A stretch of 8,727 bases of DNA from an uncultured Peptococcaceae bacterium. GTDB taxonomy: Bacteria > Bacillota > Peptococcia > Peptococcales > Peptococcaceae. The notes beneath the pieces were generated by a model, which was not told the origin of the DNA, did no database searches, and saw only the letters and a list, made by a program, of their open reading frames with translations. The position numbers and the translations under genes were made by a program. This document shows, piece by piece, positions 1 to 6,296 of this stretch; the first letter of the stretch is position 1, and each line of letters begins with the position of its first letter. The DNA lies in NCBI GenBank assembly GCA_958451915.1, contig CAUDRX010000088.1, positions 1 through 8,727 of the forward strand, given 5' to 3'.

Positions 1-3
1 CCA

Positions 4-2295
4 TTATTCATGATCTGTCTCTTCTGTGACACCAACCTGCCGGAGGACGTCCTCCACCTCTTCCACAGGCACGATCTCAAGGCCCTGTTTGATCTCGTCG
101 TCAATATCCTCGAGATCGCGTTCGTTTTCCTTCGGGATGAAAACGGTGGTGATGCCGGCGCGCTGGGCGGCCATGAGCTTCTCAGGCAACCCGCCGATGG
201 CTGTGACGGCGCCGCGCAGGGAGACTTCGCCGGTCATGGCGATGGTCGGCGCCACGGCACGGCCAGTAACGAGGGAAGCGATGGCGGTGGTGAGGGTGAT
301 GCCGGCAGACGGGCCGTCCTTTGGCACGGCGCCTTCCGGCACATGGATATGCAGGTCGCACTTCTCATACGGCTGCCATTCTTCCGGGAACATCGCCTTG
401 ACAAGGCTCATGGCAAGATAAGCGCTCTCCTTCATGACATCGCCGAGCTTGCCGGTGAGGAAGAGCTTGCCGCTGCCCTGGGTAAAGAGGGCTTCGATGA
501 AGAGGATCTCCCCGCCAGCCTGGGTCCAGGCGAGACCGGTGACAACCCCGGGTTTCTTTTCCGAGAGCACATGGTCGTGGAGGAGCGGCTGCATGTCGAG
601 CCACTGGCGCAGATCCTGCGGCGTCAGGGTAAATGGCGCCGATCCGCCTTTTGCGAGTTTCACGGCAGCGGTGCGGCAGAGGGTGTCGATGCGCTTGCGC
701 AAGCCGCGCACACCGCTCTCGGCGGTGTAATCATCGATGATCGCGCGCAGGGTCTCATCAGAGAGCGGCAGCGCATCGGCAGCGAGCCCATTCTGCTCAA
801 GGGACTTCGGCAGAAGATGCTGGCGCGCAATAGCCATCTTGTCACTGGCCGTGTAGCCGCTGAAATTGATGACCTCCATACGGTTGAGGAGCGGCGCCGG
901 AATGGTGTCCACCGTATTGGCGGTGCAGACAAAGAACACATCCGAGAGATCGAACGGCACGTTCAGATAATGGTCGACAAAAGTACTGTTCTGTTCCGGA
1001 TCGAGGACCTCCAGGAGGGCACTGGCCGGATCGCCGTTATAGGAAGCAGAGAGCTTGTCCACCTCATCGAGGACCATGACCGGGTTGGAAACGCCGGCTT
1101 TGTGGATGCCGTCGATGATGCGGCCTGCCATGGCGCCGACATAAGTGCGGCGATGGCCGCGGATATCGGCTTCATCGCGCACACCGCCCAGGCTCACGCG
1201 CACATATTCGCGGCCCAGCGCCCGCGCGATGCTCTGACCCACGGAGGTCTTGCCGGTGCCCGGAGGCCCGACAAAGAGCAGGATCGAGCCGCTCTGTTTC
1301 TTTTTCAGGGCCATCACCGCGATCTGCTGGATGACACGGGCTTTGACCTTTTTGAGCCCATAGTGGTCTTCGTCGAGGACCGCTTCTGCCTGAGCGACAT
1401 CAATGTCCTGGACATCTTCTTTCTGCCATGGCAGCGCCAGGAGATATTCCATATAATCGACCAGGAGCGCGTATTCGTTGCCCATGCCGTTCTCACGCTC
1501 CAGGCGTTTGAGAACCTTTCGGGCCTCGGCACGGGCGAGATCATTGAGCGGCAGGGATTCGATCTGGTCCGCGAAACGGGCAAGGTCCGAAGCATCCTCC
1601 GGATGCATCTCGTCAAGCTCCCGCTGCAGCACCTCGATCTGGCGGCGCAGGGCCTGCTCCTTCATATTCTGCTCGTATTCGTATTTCTGCATCTCCATCG
1701 CTTCGGCGCTGGCTCTGGCCACTTCGATAAAAGCGTAGATGATCTGCTCCAGCGCTTCCACGCGGCCGCGCTGGCTGGCGAAGGTGAGCACATGGTAGCG
1801 CTCCTCGCTCGTGGCAGAAAGCCATGGCGACAGCGAGGTCGCAGCTTCTTCAATGGTGCTGACGCCTTCGATGAACGGAAGGGCTTTCTGGCCCCAGTCG
1901 AAATCTTTGGCAAAATCTGAGAGCGTTTCCTTGATCGCCCGCAGACGCACGCTGCGTTCCTCCAGACTGATATCCGGCACATCCGCAAGCTCCGTGGTCT
2001 CCACCTGCAGGGTGGCGTCGCTGGCAACATCCACCCGCTCCACCTGCAGACGGTCGTAGACGCGAATGGTCACAAAACGGTCCGAAGAGATCGCCGTCAC
2101 CGCCCCGCCCACAGCGATCTCATAGAAATCGTCCGCAGTGTAGGCATAGCGCGGCTTCTGCTCTTTTGCCACGAGCAGGACCACATCTTCGTTCACCACC
2201 GGTGAAGCCAGCGCGAATTCCTCAAATTCCTCCACCTTGACGTAAAGGTTCACGCCAGGCACCAGAAGGATATTGTATAGTGGCAGTACAAACAT
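4..2295 (-). CDS. lon: ATP-dependent Lon protease (LonA type)
   Basis: Cytosolic AAA+ serine protease that unfolds and degrades misfolded and regulatory proteins. The 763-residue product is complete and of usual family length (about 770-800). The N-terminal substrate-binding domain (about 1-195) opens with LPLYNILLVPG, a diverged form of the usual LPL-x-PLRG-x-VVFPG start. A charged helical linker covers about 195-270. The AAA+ module has Walker A GPPGTGKT at 343-350, Walker B VMVLDE at 406-411, sensor-1 Asn460 and the arginine finger Arg472. The C-terminal protease domain has the catalytic Ser663 in KDGPSAG and Lys706 in GGLPEK, so the Ser-Lys dyad is intact. The ATG at 2295 is preceded by AGGAG at 2305-2309. 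Transcription is divergent from the dehydrogenase gene, and a CIRCE-like repeat lies upstream, suggesting heat-shock control. The stop codon is at the window edge, so the downstream neighbour is not visible. Confidence 0.97.
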   Translation of the reverse strand: MFVLPLYNILLVPGVNLYVKVEEFEEFALASPVVNEDVVLLVAKEQKPRYAYTADDFYEIAVGGAVTAISSDRFVTIRVYDRLQVERVDVASDATLQVETTELADVPDISLEERSVRLRAIKETLSDFAKDFDWGQKALPFIEGVSTIEEAATSLSPWLSATSEERYHVLTFASQRGRVEALEQIIYAFIEVARASAEAMEMQKYEYEQNMKEQALRRQIEVLQRELDEMHPEDASDLARFADQIESLPLNDLARAEARKVLKRLERENGMGNEYALLVDYMEYLLALPWQKEDVQDIDVAQAEAVLDEDHYGLKKVKARVIQQIAVMALKKKQSGSILLFVGPPGTGKTSVGQSIARALGREYVRVSLGGVRDEADIRGHRRTYVGAMAGRIIDGIHKAGVSNPVMVLDEVDKLSASYNGDPASALLEVLDPEQNSTFVDHYLNVPFDLSDVFFVCTANTVDTIPAPLLNRMEVINFSGYTASDKMAIARQHLLPKSLEQNGLAADALPLSDETLRAIIDDYTAESGVRGLRKRIDTLCRTAAVKLAKGGSAPFTLTPQDLRQWLDMQPLLHDHVLSEKKPGVVTGLAWTQAGGEILFIEALFTQGSGKLFLTGKLGDVMKESAYLAMSLVKAMFPEEWQPYEKCDLHIHVPEGAVPKDGPSAGITLTTAIASLVTGRAVAPTIAMTGEVSLRGAVTAIGGLPEKLMAAQRAGITTVFIPKENERDLEDIDDEIKQGLEIVPVEEVEDVLRQVGVTEETDHE

Positions 2296-2304
2296 GATGC
2301 AAAA

Positions 2305-2309
2305 CTCCT
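2305..2309 (-). promoter_or_regulatory. Ribosome binding site of lon
   Basis: AGGAG on the minus strand, nine bases before the ATG at 2295. It supports that start over any internal one. Confidence 0.75.
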
Positions 2310-2321
2310 ATCTATCTGTTA

Positions 2322-2348
2322 TTAGCCATCTCGTCGCTTGAGTGCTAG
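2322..2348 (-). promoter_or_regulatory. CIRCE-like operator (putative HrcA site) upstream of lon
   Basis: On the minus strand the sequence is CTAGCACTC, nine bases, then GATGGCTAA. The CIRCE consensus is TTAGCACTC-N9-GAGTGCTAA. One arm matches 8 of 9 and the other 7 of 9, with exactly the 9-base spacer. It lies between the probable lon promoter and the lon ribosome binding site, the usual location of CIRCE in a 5' leader. HrcA is the known CIRCE repressor, classically of groESL and dnaK operons. Control of lon here is inference, because no hrcA gene is visible in the window. Confidence 0.62.
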
Positions 2349-2358
2349 CAGTGTTCAA

Positions 2359-2386
2359 AAAATAAAACCATGCCTTTTCGTCCTAA
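2359..2386 (-). promoter_or_regulatory. Possible sigma-A promoter of lon
   Basis: On the minus strand, TTAGGA (2386-2381) and TATTTT (2364-2359) are separated by 16 bases. The -10 matches 4 of 6 and the -35 only 3 of 6. A start about seven bases downstream would place the CIRCE-like repeat at the beginning of the transcript, which fits HrcA repression. The match is modest and other starts are possible. Confidence 0.35.
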
Positions 2387-2543
2387 AACGGACTTCGGCA
2401 GGTCGTTCAAAAGGATCATCTACATCCTATCACGACCGCTCCCCGCTGTCAAGAAATCCCCTGTGTTTTGCTGGGTCTTGGGCCGATTTTTTGCCGGGAG
2501 GCAGCGTCCATGCAAATTTTTTCTGCGCATCGCCCATCGCAGA

Positions 2544-2564
2544 TACTTATCAAGTGATAAAGTA
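2544..2564. repeat. Short palindrome TTATCA-AG-TGATAA in the dehydrogenase upstream region
   Basis: A perfect 6-bp inverted repeat with a 2-base centre (2547-2560). It extends to TACTTATCA / TGATAAAGTA if one bulged A is allowed. The symmetry and size fit a dimeric repressor or activator site. It lies about 230 bases upstream of the dehydrogenase -35 and about 160 bases upstream of the presumed lon -35, so the target gene is unclear. I do not recognise the regulator family. Confidence 0.35.
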
Positions 2565-2732
2565 CGCTTCTTGCGGTGCGATTTTTCACAAGATTTTGAA
2601 CTTATTTGCACAAGGATTCGCGCCCATCTTTTTCTTATTGCGCAGGCAGGACGGCTGCGCGCACACAAAATGAGACGAAAGGATGCGAAACGTCTTTATG
2701 ATATCCTATATTCAGCATATTACATATTCATA

Positions 2733-2758
2733 AGCTTTGCACCGATCGGCGCAAGGCT
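2733..2758. repeat. 26-bp near-palindrome upstream of the dehydrogenase promoter
   Basis: The arms AGCTTTGCACC and GGCGCAAGGCT flank a GATC centre. All but two of the eleven arm pairs are complementary; one exception is a G-T pair and the other an A-C mismatch. No T-run follows on either strand, so it is not a canonical terminator. It ends 36 bases before the -35 at 2795, a position suited to an operator or activator site. The string CGGYGCAAGGC recurs at 2849-2859 in the mRNA leader. Confidence 0.4.
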
Positions 2759-2794
2759 CATTATTAACATAAGTTTTCCCTCGTCCTCGCCATA

Positions 2795-2823
2795 TTGACA
2801 TTTGTCCTTGCCAGTTTTACAAT
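2795..2823 (+). promoter_or_regulatory. Strong sigma-A promoter of the alcohol dehydrogenase
   Basis: TTGACA (2795-2800), a 17-base spacer and TACAAT (2818-2823). The -35 is a perfect consensus match and the -10 matches 5 of 6. Expected transcription start is about 2830, giving a leader of some 58 bases. The strength agrees with the codon use of the gene it drives. Confidence 0.8.
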
Positions 2824-2872
2824 TTAGTCAATTCAAAATATTCACTAGCGGTGCAAGGCCGCACGATCCAAT

Positions 2873-2879
2873 AAGGAGG
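2873..2879 (+). promoter_or_regulatory. Ribosome binding site of the alcohol dehydrogenase
   Basis: AAGGAGG eight bases before the ATG at 2888. A near-perfect Shine-Dalgarno at good spacing, which fixes the start codon. Confidence 0.88.
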
Positions 2880-2887
2880 TTTGTTAT

Positions 2888-4075
2888 ATGTCTACCTATT
2901 ATTACCTGCCAACCCGTAACGTTTTTGGTGAAGGTGCTGTCAACGAAGTCGGCGATCTCATGAAGAGCCTGAACGTCAAGTCCGCGATGATCGTCACCGA
3001 TAAATTCCTCGCGTCTTCCGGTATGGCCGACCGCATCGTCGACATCCTCAAGGCCGACGGTCTGAACGCTGTTGTCTTTGACGGCGCGGAACCGAACCCG
3101 ACCGACCATAACGTCGAAGCAGGGGTGGATTTCTTCCAGCATCATGACTGCGATTCCATCATCTCTCTCGGCGGCGGTTCCTCCCATGACTGCGCCAAAG
3201 GCATCGCCCTTGTCGCTTCCAACGGCGGCCGCATCCATGATTATGAAGGCATCAACAAAGCCTCCAAAGACCTCATGCCGCTTTTGGCGATCAACACCAC
3301 CGCCGGTACGGCCTCTGAGATCACCCGTTTCTGCATCATCACCGACACCAGCCGTCATGTCAAGATGGCCATCGTCGATTGGCGCGTCACGCCAAAGGTC
3401 GCTGTCAACGACCCTGAGCTCATGAAGGGCATGCCACCATCCCTGACTGCTGCCACCGGCATGGACGCGCTGACCCACGCCATCGAGGCTTACGTCTCCA
3501 CCGACGCCAACCCACTGACCGACGCCTCTGCCCTGAAGGCGATCGAGATGATCTATAAGTACCTGCCAAAAGCTGTGGCCAACGGCGACTACATGCGTGC
3601 CCGCGACAAGATGGCTTACGCCCAGTACCTCGCCGGCATCGCCTTCAACAACGCTTCCCTCGGCTATGTCCATGCCATGGCCCATCAGCTCGGCGGTTAT
3701 TACAACCTGCCGCACGGCGTCTGCAACGCCATCCTCCTGCCATACGTGGAAGAGTTCAACATCATCGGTAACATGAACCGTTTCCGTGACATTGCCGAAG
3801 CCATGGGCATCGACACCTCCCGCATGACCACCACCGATGCTGCCAAGGCCTGCATCGATGCCATCCGTCTCATCAGCCGCCAGATCGGCATTCCATCCAA
3901 CCTTGCCGGTCTCGGTGTCAAGCCGGAAGATTTCGAGATCATGGCAGAGAACGCTCAGAAGGACGTCTGCTGCCTCACCAACCCTCGCAAGGCTTCGAAG
4001 GAACAGGTCATCGAGATCTACCGTCGCGCTTACCTCGGCGAAGAAAAGCCACAGGTCTGCGACGACGAGATCTGA
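2888..4075 (+). CDS. Iron-containing (group III) alcohol dehydrogenase, methanol/1,3-propanediol dehydrogenase type
   Basis: NAD(P)-dependent, metal-requiring cytosolic oxidoreductase that interconverts an alcohol and its aldehyde. The product is 395 residues, slightly longer than the usual 380-390 because of a charged tail after about 383. The nucleotide-binding motif GGGSSHD is at 95-101. The metal ligands expected for the family are present: Asp193 and His197 in TGMDALTHAIEAY, His262 in YVHAMAHQLGG, and His276 in LPHGVCNA, plus the conserved His266. From memory it resembles Bacillus methanolicus methanol dehydrogenase and Klebsiella DhaT along its whole length. The true substrate (1,3-propanediol, ethanol, butanol or other) cannot be read from sequence. 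It appears monocistronic, with a near-consensus promoter and a strong terminator. Proline codons are 9 CCA, 5 CCG, 2 CCT and no CCC, and arginine is read mostly by CGC/CGT, suggesting very high expression. Confidence 0.95.
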   Translation: MSTYYYLPTRNVFGEGAVNEVGDLMKSLNVKSAMIVTDKFLASSGMADRIVDILKADGLNAVVFDGAEPNPTDHNVEAGVDFFQHHDCDSIISLGGGSSHDCAKGIALVASNGGRIHDYEGINKASKDLMPLLAINTTAGTASEITRFCIITDTSRHVKMAIVDWRVTPKVAVNDPELMKGMPPSLTAATGMDALTHAIEAYVSTDANPLTDASALKAIEMIYKYLPKAVANGDYMRARDKMAYAQYLAGIAFNNASLGYVHAMAHQLGGYYNLPHGVCNAILLPYVEEFNIIGNMNRFRDIAEAMGIDTSRMTTTDAAKACIDAIRLISRQIGIPSNLAGLGVKPEDFEIMAENAQKDVCCLTNPRKASKEQVIEIYRRAYLGEEKPQVCDDEI

Positions 4076-4171
4076 TCGCCTGGTCTCCGCCCGGAGGGCT
4101 TGCAGGCTGATCCAGAACAGGTTTCCGTTTTATCCCCCCTTTTCTCCTCATATTTTGCACGGTCGAAAGAC

Positions 4172-4213
4172 CGCAAAAAAGCAGCGATGGACAGGCACCG
4201 CTGCTTTTTTGCG
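4172..4213 (+). terminator. Intrinsic terminator after the alcohol dehydrogenase
   Basis: A perfect 15-bp inverted repeat, CGCAAAAAAGCAGCG and CGCTGCTTTTTTGCG, around a 12-base loop. The GC-rich CGCTGC segment followed by six T gives termination on the plus strand. Because the A-tract is symmetric it may also work on the minus strand. It starts about 96 bases after the dehydrogenase stop codon. Confidence 0.85.
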
Positions 4214-4258
4214 CGCAGCACCGGCATAGCTGCACGAGAGGACCGGCACGGTCCCATC

Positions 4259-4291
4259 AAAAAAAGAGCGCTCGCAATATGCGAGCGCTCT
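4259..4291 (-). terminator. Intrinsic terminator of the rpmH-rnpA-yidD-yidC-jag operon
   Basis: On the minus strand, AGAGCGCTCGCA, a three-base loop and TGCGAGCGCTCT form a perfect 12-bp stem followed by six T. It begins five bases after the jag stop codon. It ends the operon at jag, where many Bacillota would continue into mnmE. Confidence 0.92.
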
Positions 4292-4295
4292 CTGC

Positions 4296-5111
4296 TTACT
4301 CTTCGACGATGACAACACGGCGATGCGGCTCATTGCCTTCGCTGTAAGAGGTCACGCCATTGATCTTTTCCACGGTGATGTGGATGATGCGGCGTTCGGC
4401 GGCGTTCATCGGGCTCAGGGTGACACGGCGATGGGTGCGGCGGCATTTTTCTGCCATGCGCTTGCCGAGGTTCTCGAGCTTTTCATTCTGACGTTCGCGA
4501 TAGTTCTCCACATCAAAGATGACACCGCAGTGCTTTTCAACCCTGGAGTTGATGACGAGGCTCATGAGGAACTGGATGGCGTTCAGCGTCTCGCCATGGC
4601 GGCCGATGAGGATGCCGACGTCTTCGCCGGTGACATCGAAACGGATGGTGCCGGCGTCTTCGCTGACCTGGATAACGGCGTCTTCCACATCGAGGGCCTT
4701 AAAGATCGGCCCGAGGAAGGAAAGCCCGATGGATTCAGCATCGCTGCCGCAGGCGGCTGCGGCGGCTTCTTCGATGATGGTTTGCGGTGCTTCTTCGCCG
4801 AGAACTTCCACGGTGATATCGGTCGCTTCTTCGCCGGCGGCTTCAGGCGCAGCGGGCGCTGGGGCTTCTTCTGCCTGCACGGCCGGCGCAGCTGGCACCT
4901 CTTCTTTTGCTTCGGCCGGGGTCTCGTCAATATCAGGCAGGTTCTTGTTGACCTCGATGATGGCGTCTTTGCTGCCGATGCCGAAGATGCCGCGGGTTGG
5001 TTCCTGGATGACGGTGTAACCGTTCTTGACGGCATCGATCTTCCAGATATCGGATGCTTTTTTGATCGCTTCTTCAACGGTCTTGGCTGTGATCTTCATT
5101 TTTTCAATCAT
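4296..5111 (-). CDS. jag: Jag/KhpB RNA-binding protein (SpoIIIJ-associated)
   Basis: Single-stranded nucleic-acid-binding protein, known in Gram-positive bacteria as the partner of the neighbouring YidC and, as KhpB, as part of an RNA-binding pair affecting cell-wall growth. The 271-residue product has three parts. The Jag-N domain (about 5-57) contains TVEEAIKKA and EPTRGIFGIGSKDAIIEV. An acidic Ala/Pro/Glu-rich linker runs about 60-98. The C-terminal half has a KH domain (about 150-205) with the GxxG loop GRHG at 170-173. The R3H domain (about 205-271) shows Arg240-x3-His244 in ERRIIH. The ATG at 5111 follows an AGGGGG sequence, while the in-frame ATG four codons later has none, so the first is preferred. 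It is the last gene of the operon, 31 bases after yidC. Confidence 0.95.
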   Translation of the reverse strand: MIEKMKITAKTVEEAIKKASDIWKIDAVKNGYTVIQEPTRGIFGIGSKDAIIEVNKNLPDIDETPAEAKEEVPAAPAVQAEEAPAPAAPEAAGEEATDITVEVLGEEAPQTIIEEAAAAACGSDAESIGLSFLGPIFKALDVEDAVIQVSEDAGTIRFDVTGEDVGILIGRHGETLNAIQFLMSLVINSRVEKHCGVIFDVENYRERQNEKLENLGKRMAEKCRRTHRRVTLSPMNAAERRIIHITVEKINGVTSYSEGNEPHRRVVIVEE

Positions 5112-5142
5112 TCTCTATTCCCCCTGCAAAGGCCCTGGTCGA

Positions 5143-6012
5143 TCACTTTTTCTTAGGCGCGTGATAAGTGGCGCTGCTGTCCTTGGACGGCGCCTGGTAT
5201 TTGGCTTCGCGCTTTTTGGCCTTGTGCTCGTTCTTGAGCTGCTGTTTGCTCTTCTTCTTGGACTTGTTCTGACCGCGTTTCTTTTCTTCTTCAAGCTCTT
5301 TCTGGCGCTGTGCTTCACGTGCAGCACGTTCTTCGGCGCGCTTGGCAAGCTCTTTTTTGCGGATGCGGTTCATGAGCAGCTGCTGGAAGACCATGAAGGT
5401 GGATGTGGTGAGCCAGTAGATCACGAGCCCGCTTGGCATCACGGTAGCAGAGAATGCCATCATGACCGGCATGACATAGAGCATCATCTTCATGGTCATG
5501 TTCATCGGGTTGGATGGGTCCATGGACTGTGGGTTGATGCTCATGGCGATCTTCTGCTGAGCGAACATGATGACGCCCAGAAGGATCGGCAGGATGTAGG
5601 TTGGATCGGTGTCGTTCAGACTGGAGATCCAGAAAAAGTTGGCATGGGCGGCATCGGCGAAGTCATAGTCGCGGATGGCCCAGAAGAGGATGTAGAGGAT
5701 CGGCAGCTGGATCAGGATCGGCAGGCAGCCAGCGGCTGGCTTGACGTTGTATTCCTGATAGAGCTTCATCATCTCTTCGGAAAGTTTCTCGCGGTTATTG
5801 GCATACTGCTTCTGCAGCCGCTGCAGTTCTGGCTGGATCTCGGTCATGCCGAGCATGGACTTCATCTGCATGATCGTCAGCGGCAAGAGGATGAGGCGGA
5901 CGATAAGACCGAGGATGATGATAGCCAGGGCATAGCTTGGGAAGTTGATGGCATTGGTGAGCGCATAGAGCGCGTCGATAAACGATGTAAATATACTAAC
6001 TAAAGTGCTCAA
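5143..6012 (-). CDS. yidC: YidC/Oxa1/SpoIIIJ family membrane protein insertase
   Basis: Inserts and folds membrane proteins in the cytoplasmic membrane, alone or with SecYEG. With a TTG start at 6012 the product has 289 residues. The first core membrane helix (about 25-46) holds the conserved groove arginine Arg39 in LIVRLILLPLT. A cytosolic helical hairpin (about 47-90) precedes KPAAGCLPILIQLPIL (91-106). Further membrane segments lie at about 98-113, 138-155, 176-190 and 192-212. The last 75 residues are very rich in Lys, Arg and Glu, a tail that in relatives contacts ribosomes. There is no lipoprotein signal, unlike Bacillus SpoIIIJ. A GTG at 6048 would add 12 residues but abuts the Shine-Dalgarno with no spacing. 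The TTG has GCGAGG six bases upstream, so I prefer it; there is no ATG in the first 45 codons. Confidence 0.93.
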   Translation of the reverse strand: MSTLVSIFTSFIDALYALTNAINFPSYALAIIILGLIVRLILLPLTIMQMKSMLGMTEIQPELQRLQKQYANNREKLSEEMMKLYQEYNVKPAAGCLPILIQLPILYILFWAIRDYDFADAAHANFFWISSLNDTDPTYILPILLGVIMFAQQKIAMSINPQSMDPSNPMNMTMKMMLYVMPVMMAFSATVMPSGLVIYWLTTSTFMVFQQLLMNRIRKKELAKRAEERAAREAQRQKELEEEKKRGQNKSKKKSKQQLKNEHKAKKREAKYQAPSKDSSATYHAPKKK

Positions 6013-6044
6013 ATGTTGCCTCGCTCGCCTGGGGCGGGAAGCAT
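6009..6044 (-). CDS. Possible 11-codon leader minicistron before yidC
   Basis: ATG at 6044 directly follows AGGAGGTGA, the strongest Shine-Dalgarno in this intergenic gap. It opens a frame encoding MLPAPGERGNI. Its TGA stop overlaps the probable TTG start of yidC as TTGA, an arrangement typical of translational coupling. The distance from AGGAGG to the ATG is only three bases, which is short. Eleven residues are too few for a classical tunnel-acting arrest peptide, so if real it would probably load ribosomes for yidC. It may instead be a chance frame. Confidence 0.3.
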   Translation of the reverse strand: MLPAPGERGNI

Positions 6045-6071
6045 TCACCTCCTAGACCGGGTCGTGAGTGG

Positions 6072-6296
6072 TTAAGGGACTGGATCGTAGCCGCCTTTTG
6101 AAAACGGGTTGCAGCGCAGGATGCGCCAGAGCGCCAGAGCGCCGCCTTTGAGGACCCCGTACTTTGTGATGGCTTCTAAGGCATAGGCCGAACAGCTCGG
6201 CACAAAGCGGCAGGTCGGCCCGCCTTTGAGGGCGGACAGATACTGTTGGTAAAAGCGGATGAGGGCAAGCAGCCCACGCTTAATGGGATTGGTCAT
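6072..6296 (-). CDS. yidD: YidD, membrane protein insertion efficiency factor
   Basis: Small membrane-associated protein thought to assist YidC-dependent insertion. The 74-residue product has the whole family signature: TCRFVPSCSAYALEAI at 28-43, with conserved Cys29 and Cys35, and KGGALALWRILRCNPFSKGG at 50-69 with Cys62, ending in DPVP. The amphipathic N-terminus (IKRGLLALIRFYQQYL) fits membrane association. I use the ATG at 6296. A TTG at 6317 would add seven residues but is less likely. The gene overlaps the 3' end of rnpA by 17 bases and is probably translated by coupling, since only a weak purine stretch precedes the ATG. yidC follows closely. Confidence 0.93.
   Translation of the reverse strand: MTNPIKRGLLALIRFYQQYLSALKGGPTCRFVPSCSAYALEAITKYGVLKGGALALWRILRCNPFSKGGYDPVP

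Larger units (their letters stand above)
2387..2794. other. Divergent intergenic region, no convincing gene
   Basis: About 400 bases between the lon and dehydrogenase control elements. It looks clearly AT-richer than the flanking genes. Two overlapping plus-strand open frames (142 codons from 2370, 111 codons from 2338) have no ribosome binding site and composition unlike a typical protein, so I do not call them. The region holds two inverted repeats listed separately (2544-2564 and 2733-2758). A small CTGCG...CGCAG hairpin at 2523-2542 has no T-run after it on either strand. I see no tRNA or known RNA. Confidence 0.6.

Noticed and set aside
10..1920. Plus-strand open frame of 636 codons antisense to lon
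   Set aside because: It mirrors the lon coding sequence. GC-rich codons leave few stops on the opposite strand. The translation has no recognisable domain and there is no ribosome binding site.
2570..2600. Rex-like site around TCACAA at about 2586 as redox control of the dehydrogenase
   Set aside because: Only one half-site fits the TTGTGA-N6-TCACAA consensus (other arm 3 of 6), and it lies over 200 bases upstream of the promoter.
2338..2798. Overlapping 111- and 142-codon frames in the lon/dehydrogenase intergenic region
   Set aside because: No ribosome binding site, no family resemblance, AT-rich composition unlike neighbouring genes. The second crosses the near-palindrome and ends within the promoter -35.
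2828..3715. Minus-strand open frame of 295 codons antisense to the dehydrogenase
   Set aside because: Reverse-strand shadow of a strongly codon-biased gene. Its start lies within the dehydrogenase coding region and its end crosses the dehydrogenase promoter region and leader.
4323..6003. Two long plus-strand open frames antisense to jag and yidC
   Set aside because: Both mirror complete, well-recognised genes. Low-complexity His/Asp/Gly and Leu/Phe runs are complements of the Ala/Glu-rich and hydrophobic stretches.
6018..6048. GTG at 6048 as the start of yidC
   Set aside because: The AGGAGG sequence abuts the GTG with no spacing, and the 12 added residues (arginine-rich) do not resemble a YidC N-terminus. 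I keep it as the second choice.
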